Shown one piece after another: positions 43,782-54,417 of a stretch of DNA of 64,000 nt. This DNA is from Chionoecetes opilio. Lineage: Eukaryota; Arthropoda; Malacostraca; Decapoda; Majidae. How positions within the stretch are numbered: position 1 is the stretch's first letter; each line of letters starts with the position of its first letter. Position numbers and translations under genes: made by a program. The stretch is from NCBI GenBank assembly GCA_016584305.1, contig JACEEZ010020404.1:1-64000 (forward strand), read 5' to 3'. Under the pieces are notes generated by a model. The model was not told the origin of the DNA, ran no database searches, and saw only the letters and a list, made by a program, of their open reading frames with translations.

Positions 43782-46324
43782 TCCGGCGATAAGAGCATTT
43801 TTTTTTTTTTCCTTAAAAAAGGAAATACAAATTTCCCTGCGTCTAATGCGGCCATATTAGCAAATGAGAGGTCGGCAGAGAAGGCAGAACACCCGGGTGG
43901 TGTTTACAAAAGGGGGTCTGGAGTGATCTATTTTGAGCAGTAGTCCACTGAGCACAAATTGTAACTGTTTTATCAACAGTAAGCAAAATATAAGCAAAGG
44001 TTGGAGTTTAAGGGGGAAAACAAGAGTGAGGCAACAGATAGCGTTGTTGCTGCCAAATGGCCGTGTAATTAAACATCATCCCCCCCCGCTGCTGCTCTCC
44101 ATTGTAAAACAATTGAATCTCAGGTCTGCCGCTTCACCGGGGATACTTCACAGCGCGCTTTCGTCACCCACCAGGGGTCATTCCCGCAAAAGACTCCTCT
44201 CCGCACCCGGAAAAAGACAAACATCCCGCTATAAGTGTTGGGCCTTAACCCGATTCGCTGGGCCACACAATTTACAAAAACATTTGGGAAAGGAGATGAT
44301 AGAAGGGAGGGCAGAAAATGGTGTGGAGTTTTCGCGGAATGGGGTTTTGTTGATAAATGGAATAGTAAAAACAAAGAGCTTTAAAAAGTTTTATTCGGAG
44401 GAGGGGGAGAGGGAGTGTAGTATTTTTGGGAGTTGTCTATAAACCAAGGATGGAGAAAGGGCGTCCTGGGGCCTTGTATTTTTTTTTTGGGACAGCAGTA
44501 TTGACAACGTAGGGACAAGAGGTGCCGGGTGTGTGTCTCTGTGTGTCCTGTGGCTGACTGAATTCCCGGGTTTGGTTAAGGGGGTGTTGCAGTTGTGTCG
44601 GGAGAAAGTCGGGTCCCGGGTCACCTTAAACCCGGTCCCAGACTGGGGGGGTGGCCTAAGCCGTGAAAGGTGTATGTGCGTTTGTGTGTTAGCCCCGCTA
44701 TATGGTAAGAAAGGTGGGATAGGAGACGCATAGTTTCGTACCACTTCGACCCCCAACCTCCCCTTTTGTACCTCTCGGATAAAAAAATTTGTATAAAAGA
44801 GTGCTAGAAAAAAAGGCTCATGGACTTGAGAGGGGGACAAAGTCTTCCACACGGAACCAAGACCAACCCCCCTACGGCGCCACACCGTCCCCCTAAAGGG
44901 CCCGAATCACACCAACCATCAGGGGACACGGCCCCGCCACCCCAAATCTGTTAGAATTCTTCATTCAAAAAAATAGAGTTTTTACATAAACGGTGCGCCG
45001 CTGTCCGAAAACGGTTTTCGGGGGAAGAAATTTCAACGTAATGAGACTGTGCCTTTCTGATAATTGTCGTTTTTAAAAGGCTTTTATGTCCCCAAAACAG
45101 TTTTCTTTTAGGGTTAAATCCTCTCGCCCATCGAACAGAAGTGCTTTTAAATTCAATTTCTTAACCATAGCCTCGAGGCACCTGTCTGCATAGAGGGTGA
45201 ACAGGAACTGCCCAAATGACGGAACCGTGAGAATAGTGTGAAACAAGGCAGGCTGACAGAACGGCCGTGATTTAGAGTGTGAACCAGCCTTCACCGTACC
45301 CTTTCCCGAAGAAGACTAATCAAAACCCCCGCGACTGTGTAAGATTCATAGGTGTAAAAGGGCAAAAAAGCGATCCCGACAACGGTCCCTTCAACAATTT
45401 CAACAAAAACAACAAGGGAGAGACTGTTTCCTTACAGTGTTACCTAAATATTTGTAAATTTTTTTTATGGGCAACCACCGATTTTTGAGGCAAAAAAATT
45501 ACGTCCTCCTGAAAAGTTTGGATGTTTTTGTATTAAAATTTGGGTCTGTTTTTTTTGGAAAAACAATGTTTGTTTACACGTGTGTGGTGTGTGATGGGGG
45601 GGGGGGGGCCTGCCCCTCCAGGGCCGCCGCGAAACATTGCACCTTCACCTGCCATATTACGGGATTCTCGTTTTTTTTCTTTTCATCTTTTACTAAACCA
45701 AAAAACCACCCCAACCTAACCCAAACTGATTTTTAAACCTAACTTAAATTTCTGGCGAAAATAAGGGAGAAATTTTTGGTATACGTTAATGCCATTATTT
45801 TTAAAATTGCCCATGGGGAAAAGGGGTTTAAAATACCAGAATGAAAAAAAGTAACAATGATGTAGGTAAGAGTCTAGGACTTTTGAAAGCCCACTACCAA
45901 AATAATACCAAAATCTTACTGCAAATTTCCAAAATTCTAACAAAGCAGAAAAGCAACAAAGGCTACCTACAACATTTAAAACTAAGCTTATGTCATTGGT
46001 GAAAATATTAGAAAAATCAATTCGTGGGGGATCCTGCAATATATTTTGACAGATTTTTGTTACTTGTCATTCCCTTTACATTTTAAAAAGTATAATTTTT
46101 CATTACATGCACTGCACTGTGAATATTGTATTAGGACATTCATTCCACACATGCTCTAATCTTTGCTTTCCCATACAAATCCTTTTTTTTTTTAATTAAA
46201 TTTTTATAAATTTACGAAATTATTTTTTTCCCCCTCAAAAACCCAATTTTTTTTCTTCTCAAAAACTCCCTTGTAACATAGGGGGGCGTCTTATGGGGGG
46301 GCGTCTATCGCCGGCAAAAACGGG
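43782..46324. mobile_element. DNA element with ACCGTATTTCCGGCGATAAGA ends, about 2.5 kb
   Basis: The left end is ACCGTATTTCCGGCGATAAG; the right end reversed is CCCGTTTTTGCCGGCGATAG followed by ACGCCCCCCCATAAGACGCC. Such CCGTATTT...CCGGCG.ATAAGACGC termini recur in animal DNA transposons, but I cannot place the superfamily. The interior (43,933-46,040) has only short unrecognised frames, the longest 169 codons at 43,933-44,442, and frequent homopolymers. The target duplication is unclear. Confidence 0.5.
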
Positions 46325-46384
46325 ATTGTCTTAGCTAATACCATACAGACACAACCTCCCCCTTTCCCGAGGCCCCCAACCCTA

Positions 46385-46715
46385 TAGGGGTTTGGTTAGG
46401 GTTTATTTATTAGGGTAGGTTTATTGGGGGTTTGGTTTGGTTAGATCTGGTTAGATTTTTAGATTTTTGGTTAGGTTAGGTTAGTTTTTCGGGGGTCAAG
46501 CCCCCCCCTGGCTAGGTTAATTTTGGTTGGGCAAATTTCTCTAGATATAAGGAAATTACTTTAGATCTAGGGAGTTTGTCTCCTCTACACAATTCTTAAA
46601 TTACGTGTCTCCGACGCATTATTTGCTCCCCACCCGAAAACACCGCATTCCCACAGGTGCCCAAACTTGCTTGGGGGTTAGTGGGAGAGTATGGGCAAAC
46701 ATTAAAAATTTACCG
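46385..46715 (+). repeat. Flanking direct repeat, right copy
   Basis: Direct copy of 43,425-43,750, with TTGGTTAGGTTAGGTTAG, GGGGGTCAAGCCCCCC and CCCACAGGTGCCCAAACTTG in the same order. Confidence 0.7.
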
Positions 46716-46721
46716 GAAAAA

Positions 46722-47010
46722 CTAGTCAGTGTCTCAGAAAATGACCGCGCAGTCCTCGTCCATTTTTACCAAAAGCACTAATTTTAGGCAAGGAAAATCT
46801 AGTCAGTGTTTCAGAAAATGACTGCGCAGTCCTCGTTCATTTTTATCAAAAGCACTAATTTTACCCAAGAAAAAACTAGTCAGTGTCTCAGAAAATGACC
46901 GTGCAGTCCTCGTCCATTTTTACCAAAAGCACTAATTTTAGGCAAGGAAAATCTAGTCGTTGTTTCAGAAAATGACCGCGCAGTCCTCGTTCATTTTTAC
47001 CGGTATCTTT
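46722..47010. repeat. 77-bp tandem repeat, about 3.7 units
   Basis: CTAGTCAGTGTCTCAGAAAA starts at 46,722, 46,799, 46,876 and (as CTAGTCGTTGTTTC) 46,953, an exact 77-bp period. Each unit continues ATGACCGCGCAGTCCTCGTC, then CATTTTTACC and AAAGCACTAATTTTA. Units 1/3 and 2/4 share variants, suggesting a 154-bp higher-order dimer. Confidence 0.9.
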
Positions 47011-47129
47011 CCCTTAATATCCTACTAACCTAACCATTACCTTCGGCGAGAGTTCCCGGATTGTGTCAGGACGAGAATTTCGGTAGACGAGAGTACCAGG
47101 TACCGTTCTCATTATCCCTGAATGATACG

Positions 47130-47345
47130 ATTAGGTCACTCAGAATGTCTGCCTCTTAACGCCCTTGAATTATATGATTATATGGTCAACCATGATGTCT
47201 GCCCCTTTTTGTCCCTGAATTATTAGGTTAATCAGGATGGCTGGCCCATTATTGCCCTAGAAATATTTATTAAAAGTCAATCAGGATGTCTGCGCCTTAA
47301 ATTATTGCCTCCAAATTGTTTATTTCTGGTCAATCTGTACTGTCA
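47130..47345. repeat. Degenerate ~50-55-bp tandem repeat
   Basis: Four loose units built on GGTCAATCAGGATGTCTGCC, a CTTA/TTTT spacer and CCCTGAATTAT. Spacing drifts between about 45 and 60 bp. Confidence 0.6.
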
Positions 47346-47420
47346 ATGGTACTCCTTAGTGGGGTACCGTTGATTCGGGCCGCCTATAGTAGCATGCATA
47401 CCCAGCAGACAGGGCAGTTT

Positions 47421-47817
47421 AACGGTCGTTTTCAGAGACACCCAATTTTTTTTCTTGGCCTACAATAGGGGCTTGTTCTAATGGAGATAGTTTTATTTTG
47501 CGCAAACCCATAAAAAAAAAAAAAAAAGGTATACCTTGTGGTTAAGGTTAGGTTAGGTTTCATTAAAAACCTATAAGGTTAGGTTAGTTTCATTAAAAAC
47601 CTTTAAGGTTAGGTTAGGTTTCATTAAAACCTATAAGGTTAGGTTAGGTTTCATTAAAACCTATAAGGTTAGGTTAAGTTTATTTTTTTTCATTTTTTTT
47701 TTTTTTTTTTTTTTTTTTTGCGCAAAATAAAACTATCTCCGTTAGAACAAGCACCTATTGTAGGCCAAGAAAAATAGTCGGTGTCTCTGAAAACGCCCGC
47801 GAAACTCGTCCAGTATG
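47421..47817. mobile_element. Foldback element with 30-bp TTAGG-type tandem centre
   Basis: The left arm (GGTCGTTTTCAGAGACACCC...GGCCTACAATAGGGGCTTGT) pairs with the right arm (ACAAGCACCTATTGTAGGCC...GGTGTCTCTGAAAAC). The centre, 47,537-47,675, is four to five tandem units of about 30 bp (AAGGTTAGGTTAGGTTTCAT + TAAAACCTAT). A long T run (about 47,690-47,719) lies at the inner edge of the right arm. Confidence 0.8.
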
Positions 47818-47864
47818 CATTTAATATAGGCGGCCTGATTCAACTGGCGGCCCCAATCAACTGT

Positions 47865-48170
47865 ATCCCCTTAGTGTAGGGGAAGCACACTCTGTTCACA
47901 ACCGAGAAGTCCCGGGTTCGATCCCCGGGTGGAGCGGAAACAGTTGGGCCGTTTCCTTAAAACCCGAGCCCCTGTCCACCCAGCAGTGAATGGGTACCGG
48001 GTGTTAGCCGGGGGTTTGTAACCCGCCTCCCGGGGTGCTGGCTTCGGCCAACACTATAAGCACTAGCAGACAGCTCTCTGCTTGGGGTAGTCTGCGAGAG
48101 AGCTGTCTGGTTACAGCAGCGATCCATCTCAGCTGCGTCAATAACTGACGAAATTCTTCAATCATCATCA
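47865..48170 (+). mobile_element. tRNA-Val-derived SINE variant with ATC-type tail
   Basis: The 5' head is eroded (A-box region CTTAGTGTAGGGGAAGC) but the anticodon arm and B box GGTTCGATCCCCGGG are clear. After CGGCCAACACTATAAGCACT the body differs from its sisters: it has a CAGACAGCTCTCTG inverted pair and ends in AATCATCATCATCAAA, so this is a distinct 3' subfamily. Confidence 0.8.
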
Positions 48171-48189
48171 TCAAACCCTTCCTTATCGC

Positions 48190-48544
48190 TTTAAACATGA
48201 TACATCGATTTGTTGTGTCAACCCAGATGCCAGCTGAGTAATCAGCTGATTAATGTTTGTAAACATTATTTATCACGTGACAGCCTTGTGATTGGCTGAT
48301 AGATCTGAATAGATAATATAAACACTGCTGTGATTCGCTATTAGTGAGGATGACGTCAATGTATTAGCCAGCCAATCAGCTGTCTCTGTGGAGATACTCC
48401 GAGATACTCTTCCCTGCGCCCGGTGTAAGTCCATCTCGGCAGATTATTCAAACAGCCTCGGCGCAAGAGGGGGGTGAGGGTTGCGCCGGAGTAGCATTTA
48501 CACCATACTTACACCGCTTGACTTACACTTTTTTGCTGGATCTG
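48190..48544. other. No gene recognised
   Basis: Contains AATCAGCTGATTAAT and other CAGCTG palindromes and two GGTGTAAGT/ACTTACACC-like words in inverted orientation, so it may be a further small inverted-repeat element. No open frame of note. Confidence 0.4.
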
Positions 48545-49132
48545 GCCCCTGGTGTTTACTGCTCAGATCCGGTCCGATCTGGTGTTTCCTGCTCAGATCC
48601 GGTCCGATCTGGTGTTTACTGCTCAGATCCGGTCCGATCCGGTGTTTGTATGGACCCGCTTCCCCCAACACTAAGCACTAAGGATGAATGATAAAAATGT
48701 TGATATGGAGACGGGGCCACACGAGCGTTGCTCAGGCCCTGTAAAATACAACTACTATCCATTTCAGACCCCATGAGGCATCGTTTTTCGCAAATATCTT
48801 CTAAACAAACAGTCGGATCAAAATGACAGTTTGGCACAGCTTGTCTGAGACCGTCCCCTAATTTATGGCAGTAGAGTGCATTGCCAAGTGTGTTTAATGA
48901 AGGAGTTTACTCATGGTTTTGACGGCAAATCTGGTAAGAGCCGCGATGACATTCGGACAGGGGAAGGTTTGAGGTGACGTACTTGTGACGTGTATCAAGC
49001 CACGCCCTCATCTTCCCCTCCCGGCTTCCCCTCCCTCCCTCCTTGCCTTCATCCATCCCCGTACCTCCATACCTACCCCCACCACTTTTGAGGGGGAAGG
49101 TGGTACCCCACCTTCCCCCTCACTCTCCCGTT

Positions 49133-49135
49133 TAC

Positions 49136-49167
<32 letters not shown>

Positions 49168-49190
49168 GCTCTCGCTCGCTCTCTGCCTCA

Positions 49191-49236
<46 letters not shown>
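49133..49236. repeat. (CT)n microsatellite
   Basis: About 100 bp of CT with a few GCTCGCT interruptions; a 1.1-kb version is in copy A. Confidence 0.9.
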
Positions 49237-49238
<2 letters not shown>

Positions 49239-49370
49239 CACTTGCATTGTACATGAGATAATACGCCATGCACATATTACTTGCCCATAATGGCAGATAA
49301 CCCGAAAGTATATGCTATGTATGGTAGGGTGCTTATGCACACGACAGTGATACCTGTTCCAGCGTAATTG

Positions 49371-49648
49371 GCTGTTGCTTAAGTGCTGTCTGAGTTTTGT
49401 TGGGTAATTATACAACCATTGAAAGTTGTATATGACCCTCTTTCCCAGAAGGGCACGTTGTGCGTAGGATGGGATGAGGTAGCTGTGGCTTGATCATTTA
49501 TAAGACATCGGTTTGGAGTCGGAAAAGAATAAGGGTGGAAATGGAGCGGGGATTCAAGAGCAGAGTAAGAATGAAAGAGGGTCATATACAACTTTCAATG
49601 GTTGTATAATTACCCAACAAAACTCATACAGCACTTAAGCAACAGTAT
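49371..49648. mobile_element. MITE-like element with ~73-bp near-perfect terminal inverted repeats
   Basis: GCTGTTGCTTAAGTGCTGTC through GACCCTCTTT (about 49,371-49,443) is repeated inverted at about 49,574-49,648 with one or two mismatches. The ~130-bp spacer has no frame. Superfamily unknown; the target duplication cannot be fixed. Confidence 0.7.
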
Positions 49649-49811
49649 TAACAACGAGGTATCATCAGAAACTGCATAGGGGAGTGTCCGATTGAAGAGC
49701 TATGTGCGTGTATGTGCGGTGTCTGTCCGGTTGAACTCCTCCGAGATGGCTGAACACACAGACTTCATATATGCATCAATATACTGTCTATGCCTGTGAT
49801 GGCCGAGAAGT

Positions 49812-50180
49812 GTGCGAAAAAAACAAACAAAAAAAAACCGCCCCCCCCAAGGAGGAACGGGCATTCTTTGTGTCCAAGGTGGCAAGCATCCCCTTCGAGC
49901 GACGCAAGACTGCAGCACGGAATGTGTGGATGCCATTCGCTGCCTCATGGGTGCCATTAAGGTGGCCAAGCTCGACTTCTATGACAGCGTGAACACCGTC
50001 CTTGTGGGTGCCATCAGGGTGGCCACCATGGTCGACCCCATCTACAGCTTGAAGCTCAAGCTCATCAGGGAGGTCAAGCTTTGCTTCCCGGAGCTAAAAT
50101 GGCCTCTTGTATGGAGTGTGGTTAGGGTCGGCAATAATACATTCATCAAAGTATATGTGCTGGAGTCCTTCTTAATGTAA
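49812..50180 (+). CDS. Unassigned 122-codon frame, possibly an exon or transposon gene fragment
   Basis: The convincing part lies in the C-terminal 90 residues (CVDAIRCLMGAIKVAKLDFY... to VYVLESFLM and a stop). There codon third positions are mostly C/G and two related words recur (GGTGCCATTAAGGTGGCCA and GGTGCCATCAGGGTGGCCA). The N-terminal third is Lys-rich and crosses A and C runs, so the true start is uncertain; the adjacent frame (49,771-49,992) carries a plausible upstream part (AFFVSKVASIPFERRKTAAR), suggesting one single-base frame error near 49,900. The copy at 38,949 is broken. I do not recognise the protein. A hAT element inserted 170 bp downstream. Confidence 0.3.
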   Translation: MRKKQTKKNRPPQGGTGILCVQGGKHPLRATQDCSTECVDAIRCLMGAIKVAKLDFYDSVNTVLVGAIRVATMVDPIYSLKLKLIREVKLCFPELKWPLVWSVVRVGNNTFIKVYVLESFLM

Positions 50181-51063
50181 GGCCATTCCTGGGTATGCAG
50201 CTGTCCACTTAAGACTTCTGTTTCTGACAGAGAAAGCTGCACGTCTACCTAGTTATATTAGTTATTTTTTAAAGTGAAAATGTGATGTCCGTGGCAAATG
50301 AGCCCTTATGGACAGGTGGGCTGGAGGGAAGCGGTCACTTGTCTGTATCCAGAGCTGGGCACTAAATACATTGAATTTATTTAAATTCTAAATACTAAAT
50401 ACACGGGAGAAATGTATTTAAATACTAAATACATTTTACGAATGTATTTAAATACAAAATACTAAATACACCAATTGTATTTAAATACATTTGTAAATAC
50501 ATTTTAAATACACGCAAATTTTAACATGTCGGAAAAAATGAATTTCCTTAGGATTTCCTTAGATTTTGGGTTTCCTTAGAAATTTCCTTCCCAGGCCTAA
50601 ATTTCCTTGAAATCAGGACATTTCCTTGCCAGTGGAAACACTGGTTCACTGTAAAGTCTGGTTCACACGGCAAAAGTCGGCACTTCGTAGCGCCGGGAAG
50701 TCGGCCTCTAGCGGGCTAGTGCGGAGATTACGTTCACACACGCAATTCGTTCCGGGAAACAAATGCTGGTTTGTTGTTGATGGACACCAGCCGCTGCCAG
50801 CAGTGGGTAGGCAGGTCAAAGGTAGTGACATTCAGGGCGAGGAGTTGAGCGTGTAGCACTATAATTAACAGGGTGGGCGAGGAAGCGTGGACACTGCAGC
50901 AGCAAGTGTTCAATGGTTTCCGGAACGTTCTTGTACCAGGGGCAGTGAGGGTCTCAGGCAGCAGGGTCAGGGGTCACGTCACGCTAGGGACTAGGGGCTA
51001 GTGGCTGGCTTATGTGTATTTGGCGTGTGAAAGATACAATTTTGCGCACTTTATTATGAAGTA

Positions 51064-51331
51064 GTTTGTTTGTTTGTTTGTTTGTTTAAAGGATAATGCC
51101 TTGCCTCAGAGCCATTGTGATCTACTGCTGCAGCATTAGTGTTGGCCGAAGCCACCACCCCAGGAGGGGAGTCACAAACCCCCGGCTAACACCCGGTACC
51201 CATTCACTGCTGGGTGGACAGGGGCTCGGGTTTTAAGAAAGACCGCCCATCTATCTTTCGCTCCGCCCGGGGATCGAACCCGGGACTTCTCGGTTGTGAG
51301 CCGAGCGTGCTAACCACTACACTACGGAGTA
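51064..51331 (-). mobile_element. tRNA-Val(CAC)-derived SINE, best-preserved full copy
   Basis: Minus strand: head ACTCCGTAGTGTAGTGGTTA, anticodon arm CTCGG-CTCACAA-CCGAG (CAC), B box GGTTCGATCCCCGGG, body with CCTGTCCACCCAGCAGTGAA and CGGCCAACACTAATGC, GGCTCTGAGGCA, then (AAAC)5. About 265 bp. It serves as the consensus for the other copies. Confidence 0.9.
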
Positions 51332-51477
51332 CCTGATAGTTTACCTGATAGTATTGATAGTTTCATTTTTTCATTTCTATCTTCTACTAAATCAAATCCC
51401 ACGTCTAACCTAACATAATCTAATTTAAACTAACAACCGTTTCTGGCTGTAGCCAAAACGGAAAATTTTCGGTATTG

Positions 51478-52920
51478 GGAGTTTTCTAATAAGCTCACGC
51501 TCAAGCCTGTTTCTCGCTCTCTCACAACCTTTGCCCTTTGAGCCTGAATGATCTATCATTTACCGTAAATTCCCTGTGCTTTTTCGGGACATATCAGAAT
51601 TACCCTTCAATACAACAACTGAAACAGTTCTTAATAAAAAATGTAGTTTATCATTTTATTTTCCTGCACTTGATGAAAATATTGGCAAAAGAATTGAATA
51701 TTTGAAAACTCAATCTTTAAAAATTGTCTTTTCATGAAAACACGCAAGTTCAAGCAGAATGAAGCATCAGGAAATATCTACTTGTATGTAAGCATTCACT
51801 GAGTACCTGTTTTGGGTGTATATGTCTCTTACGACGAACATTTAACCAAGAAGTAATTTAAGTGCTTGGGACCTCAACGAACAGTCCTGGACGCAAGACA
51901 GTAGAAATGTTTGTTTACTAAATAGCCCCGCCGCCACGTACCTCCACCTGCCTCTACCTCAATCCTTCTCTCTGAATCAATCAATCAACCCTTCACTCTG
52001 AATACCCTATAGTCCTCTGGTTTATCCTATGTCAACAGGTTTATCTGTTAGAGGAAGAAGACTAAATCAGTAAGTGCGAAACAGGGAGTCTTAATTTAAA
52101 GACAATGAGTTCGGTAGAGTGAGAATTTACGTTTAGAGAAACATATGGGTTGTTTTCTGGAGGAGAAACAAGGCAATAAGAGGAAATAAAATCATAATTC
52201 GGAATCAGGATATGGGGGTAAATAAGAAAGTGTTCTCGGAGGCAGCTATAGATAACTTGAAGCTCAGAGCACGAAATAAGGAGACGAAAGTCTCCTGTAT
52301 GTGGGAGCGGATGCCTCGAATATTCCAGTAGAGGACAGACAGTGTGAAGAGATCAGCGGGTGATGATATTTAGGATGACAGCCTCTGGGGTTGAGGGGTT
52401 AGGAGTATCAGGGATGTGAGCCGTGAGGTATAAGGGAGCGGCGGTGCTGAGCTGTGTCCCTCGCCTTGTGATGACAACAGGAAAGTGAGTGATAGCAGAT
52501 CCTGCCGGCGGGATGGTTTCTGTGGAGATGCTGAACGCCACACTGTGTTTTGGTTATATTTTCGTCGTAAGAGAGACATATACACCCAAAACAGGTACTC
52601 GGTGAATGCTTACATATAAGTAGATATTTCCTGAAGCTTCATTCTGCTTGAACTTGCGTATTTTCATGAACAGACAATTTTTAAAGATTGAGTTTTCAAA
52701 TATTCAATTGTTTTGCCAATATTTTCATCAAGTGCTGAAAAATAAAATGATAAACTACATTTTTTATTAAGAACTGTTTCAGTTGTTGTATTGAAGGGTA
52801 ATTCTGATATGTCCCGAAAAAGTACAGAGAATTTACGGTAAATGATAGATCATTCAGGCTCAAAGGGCAAAGAATGTGAGATGCGCGAGAGACATCTGGC
52901 GGCTTAGCTTTGAAAACTCC
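51478..52920. repeat. Inverted repeat with ~380-bp arms inside the Harbinger-like element
   Basis: The left arm (51,478-51,860) reappears inverted at 52,550-52,920: GGGACATATCAGAATTACCC, AATGTAGTTTATCATTTTAT, GGAAATATCTACTTGTATGT and CAAAACAGGTACTC-type blocks. The 690-bp centre has no gene. Probably an older foldback element, or simply the long subterminal repeats of its host element. Confidence 0.75.
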
Positions 52921-53319
52921 ACATTATATGTATTGCCATTGGCATGGGAAATTGGGGAAATTGGGACTCAAATTAAGGATGAAAAGATCTGCACGATGAT
53001 GTAAGTTAAATTTGTTAGTTTTTAGTGCCCAATACCGAAATTATACCAATAATTGGGGTGATTGGGGACGAGGGTGGTGCTGGCTTCTGCATTTGTTTGA
53101 ATTTGGCGCGCAAAATTCTCGGCCACTCGGCAGATAAAAGACCGATTGAGCGGTGTGTGATTTTTTTTAAAAACATAGGCCGAGATGACTCCCAGCCCCA
53201 GTCCCAGACCTCTTCTCAGCCGTTTGTTTGCCGACAATAGCCCAGTGTGAACCAGGCTTAACATCGGGGTTGCCAGATAATTGGGCGGGTTTATTGCCAA
53301 ATGAACTGATAAAAAAGTA

Positions 53320-54061
53320 CACACAAACCTTGATTTCCCGGACCTCCATTTCCCGGATATCGGATTTGCCGGACAAAATCCGAGGTCTGGGGATATGTCA
53401 GTTTCGGACTTTTTTTTTTTTCTTTTCTTTTCTTTTTTCCCCTTTTTTTTCTACGTTGAAATGCCTGGTCCTGTTCGTAAATTGACAAAGTTGTATGGCG
53501 GTCCCGAGCGTCTCCTGTCACCCCTGGTCAGTGTCCTCGCCTCCCGCAAGGTGGCAGCATGCTCAGCGGTCATATTATTTACATTTGGGCACAAGACATT
53601 CACGGTTCACCTGCACCGCCTCCGTCAGTCCCCTGACGTCCCACTGCCCTGGTGCAGAACATCTCTGAGACTATGAACACTTTCTGCTGCCTCCCGCCAG
53701 TTGGCAGCATGCTCAGCGGTCGTATTGTTTACATTTGGGCACACGACACTCACGGTTCACCTGCACAGCCTCCGTTAGTCCCCTGACCCCCACTGCCCCT
53801 GGTGCAGGAACGTCTCGAGACTATTGAACACTTTCTGCTGCCTCCCGCCAGGTGGCAGCATGCTCAGCGGACGTAAGAGTCCGCGGCGGGGTAGTTGATA
53901 TTGGCGGTTGCCGAACAGTAAATACTAGAGTAGGATAAACGTGGGTGGGTAATGGCATCGGACTATTTTTTTTTTTTTTTTTTTTTTCATGCGATTCCCG
54001 GACTTTTGCGGTTCCCGGACCAGTGCTCCCCCTATTAGTCCGGGAAAACGAGGTTTGTGTG
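53320..54061. mobile_element. pogo/Tigger-like MITE, 742 bp, nested in the hAT MITE
   Basis: Ends CACACAAACCTTGATTTCCC and (inverted) CACACAAACCTCGTTTTCCC followed by GGAC on both sides; TA at 53,318-53,319 and 54,062-54,063 fits the TA target of Tc1/mariner relatives. CCGGAC/TCCGGG words recur within. It carries the ~150-bp tandem repeat and no transposase. Confidence 0.75.
53541..53880. repeat. ~150-bp tandem repeat, 2.2 units
   Basis: CTCCCGC.A.GTGGCAGCATG begins at 53,541, 53,691 and 53,842 (periods 150 and 151 bp). Each unit contains ACATTTGGGCACA, CACGGTTCACCTGCAC and GAACACTTTCTGCTGC. Copy A has only 1.2 units. Confidence 0.85.
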
Positions 54062-54343
54062 TATTTAAATTTTTATATTAAATGTATTTAAATACAATGT
54101 ATTTAAATACTCAAAAAAGTATTTAAATACTGTATTTGAATACTGCCCAACTGTGTCTGTATCCCATGGCAGGGATTGACCTCTGCTCCCCCCTCGCTCT
54201 CTTTCTTTATGTGTATGTATTGATTTAATGGAAAGTATTTACTGTATAGTTTTGTTTTTACTTATGCACTGTATGTACATTCCTGAGCAAATTTCAATTG
54301 AATAGAAGAATATTCATGTTTCATATTTTGTCCTTGCCTGTTT

Positions 54344-54346
<3 letters not shown>

Positions 54347-54415
<69 letters not shown>
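54347..54415. repeat. (GA)n microsatellite upstream of the zinc-finger gene
   Basis: About 34 GA units, 430 bp before the predicted start codon. Confidence 0.95.

Positions 54416-54417
<2 letters not shown>

Larger units (their letters stand above)
50655..53258. mobile_element. PIF/Harbinger-like non-autonomous element, 2,604 bp, nested in the hAT MITE
   Basis: Ends AGTCTGGTTCACACGGCAAA and (inverted) AGCCTGGTTCACACTGGGCT, with TAA on both sides (50,652-50,654 and 53,259-53,261) and shared GTCGGC further in. Contains the SINE (51,064-51,331) and a large inner inverted repeat (51,478-52,920). No transposase frame seen. The same TAA/AG..GTCACAC design is seen at 26,544, but the families differ. 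Confidence 0.8.
48545..54085 (+). repeat. Segmental duplication, copy B (partner 36,620-43,047)
   Basis: The cleaner of two direct copies. It starts in the 30-bp minisatellite (GATCCGGTCCGATCTGGTGT + TTACTGCTCA, about 3.5 units, 48,551-48,650) and runs through the hAT MITE. Confidence 0.9.
50350..54155 (+). mobile_element. hAT MITE (about 0.46 kb) swollen to 3.8 kb by nested insertions
   Basis: Termini CAGAGCTGGGCACTAAATAC and (inverted) CACAGTTGGGCAGTATTC, with a perfect 8-bp target duplication TCTGTATC (50,342-50,349 and 54,156-54,163), the hAT hallmark. The inverted paralog at 4,030-4,037 has a single copy of the octamer and no element. Own sequence is TATTTAAATAC-rich at both ends. After subtracting the Harbinger-like and pogo-like insertions only about 455 bp remain, so it is a MITE with no transposase. 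Confidence 0.9.

Noticed and set aside
43933..44442. 169-codon frame inside the 43.78-kb element as a transposase
   Set aside because: No DDE/DDD spacing, zinc finger or other recognised motif; composition is compatible with chance in a run-rich region.
46722..47345. CRISPR-like regular repeats
   Set aside because: Units are directly adjacent tandem repeats with no unique spacers, in a eukaryotic context.
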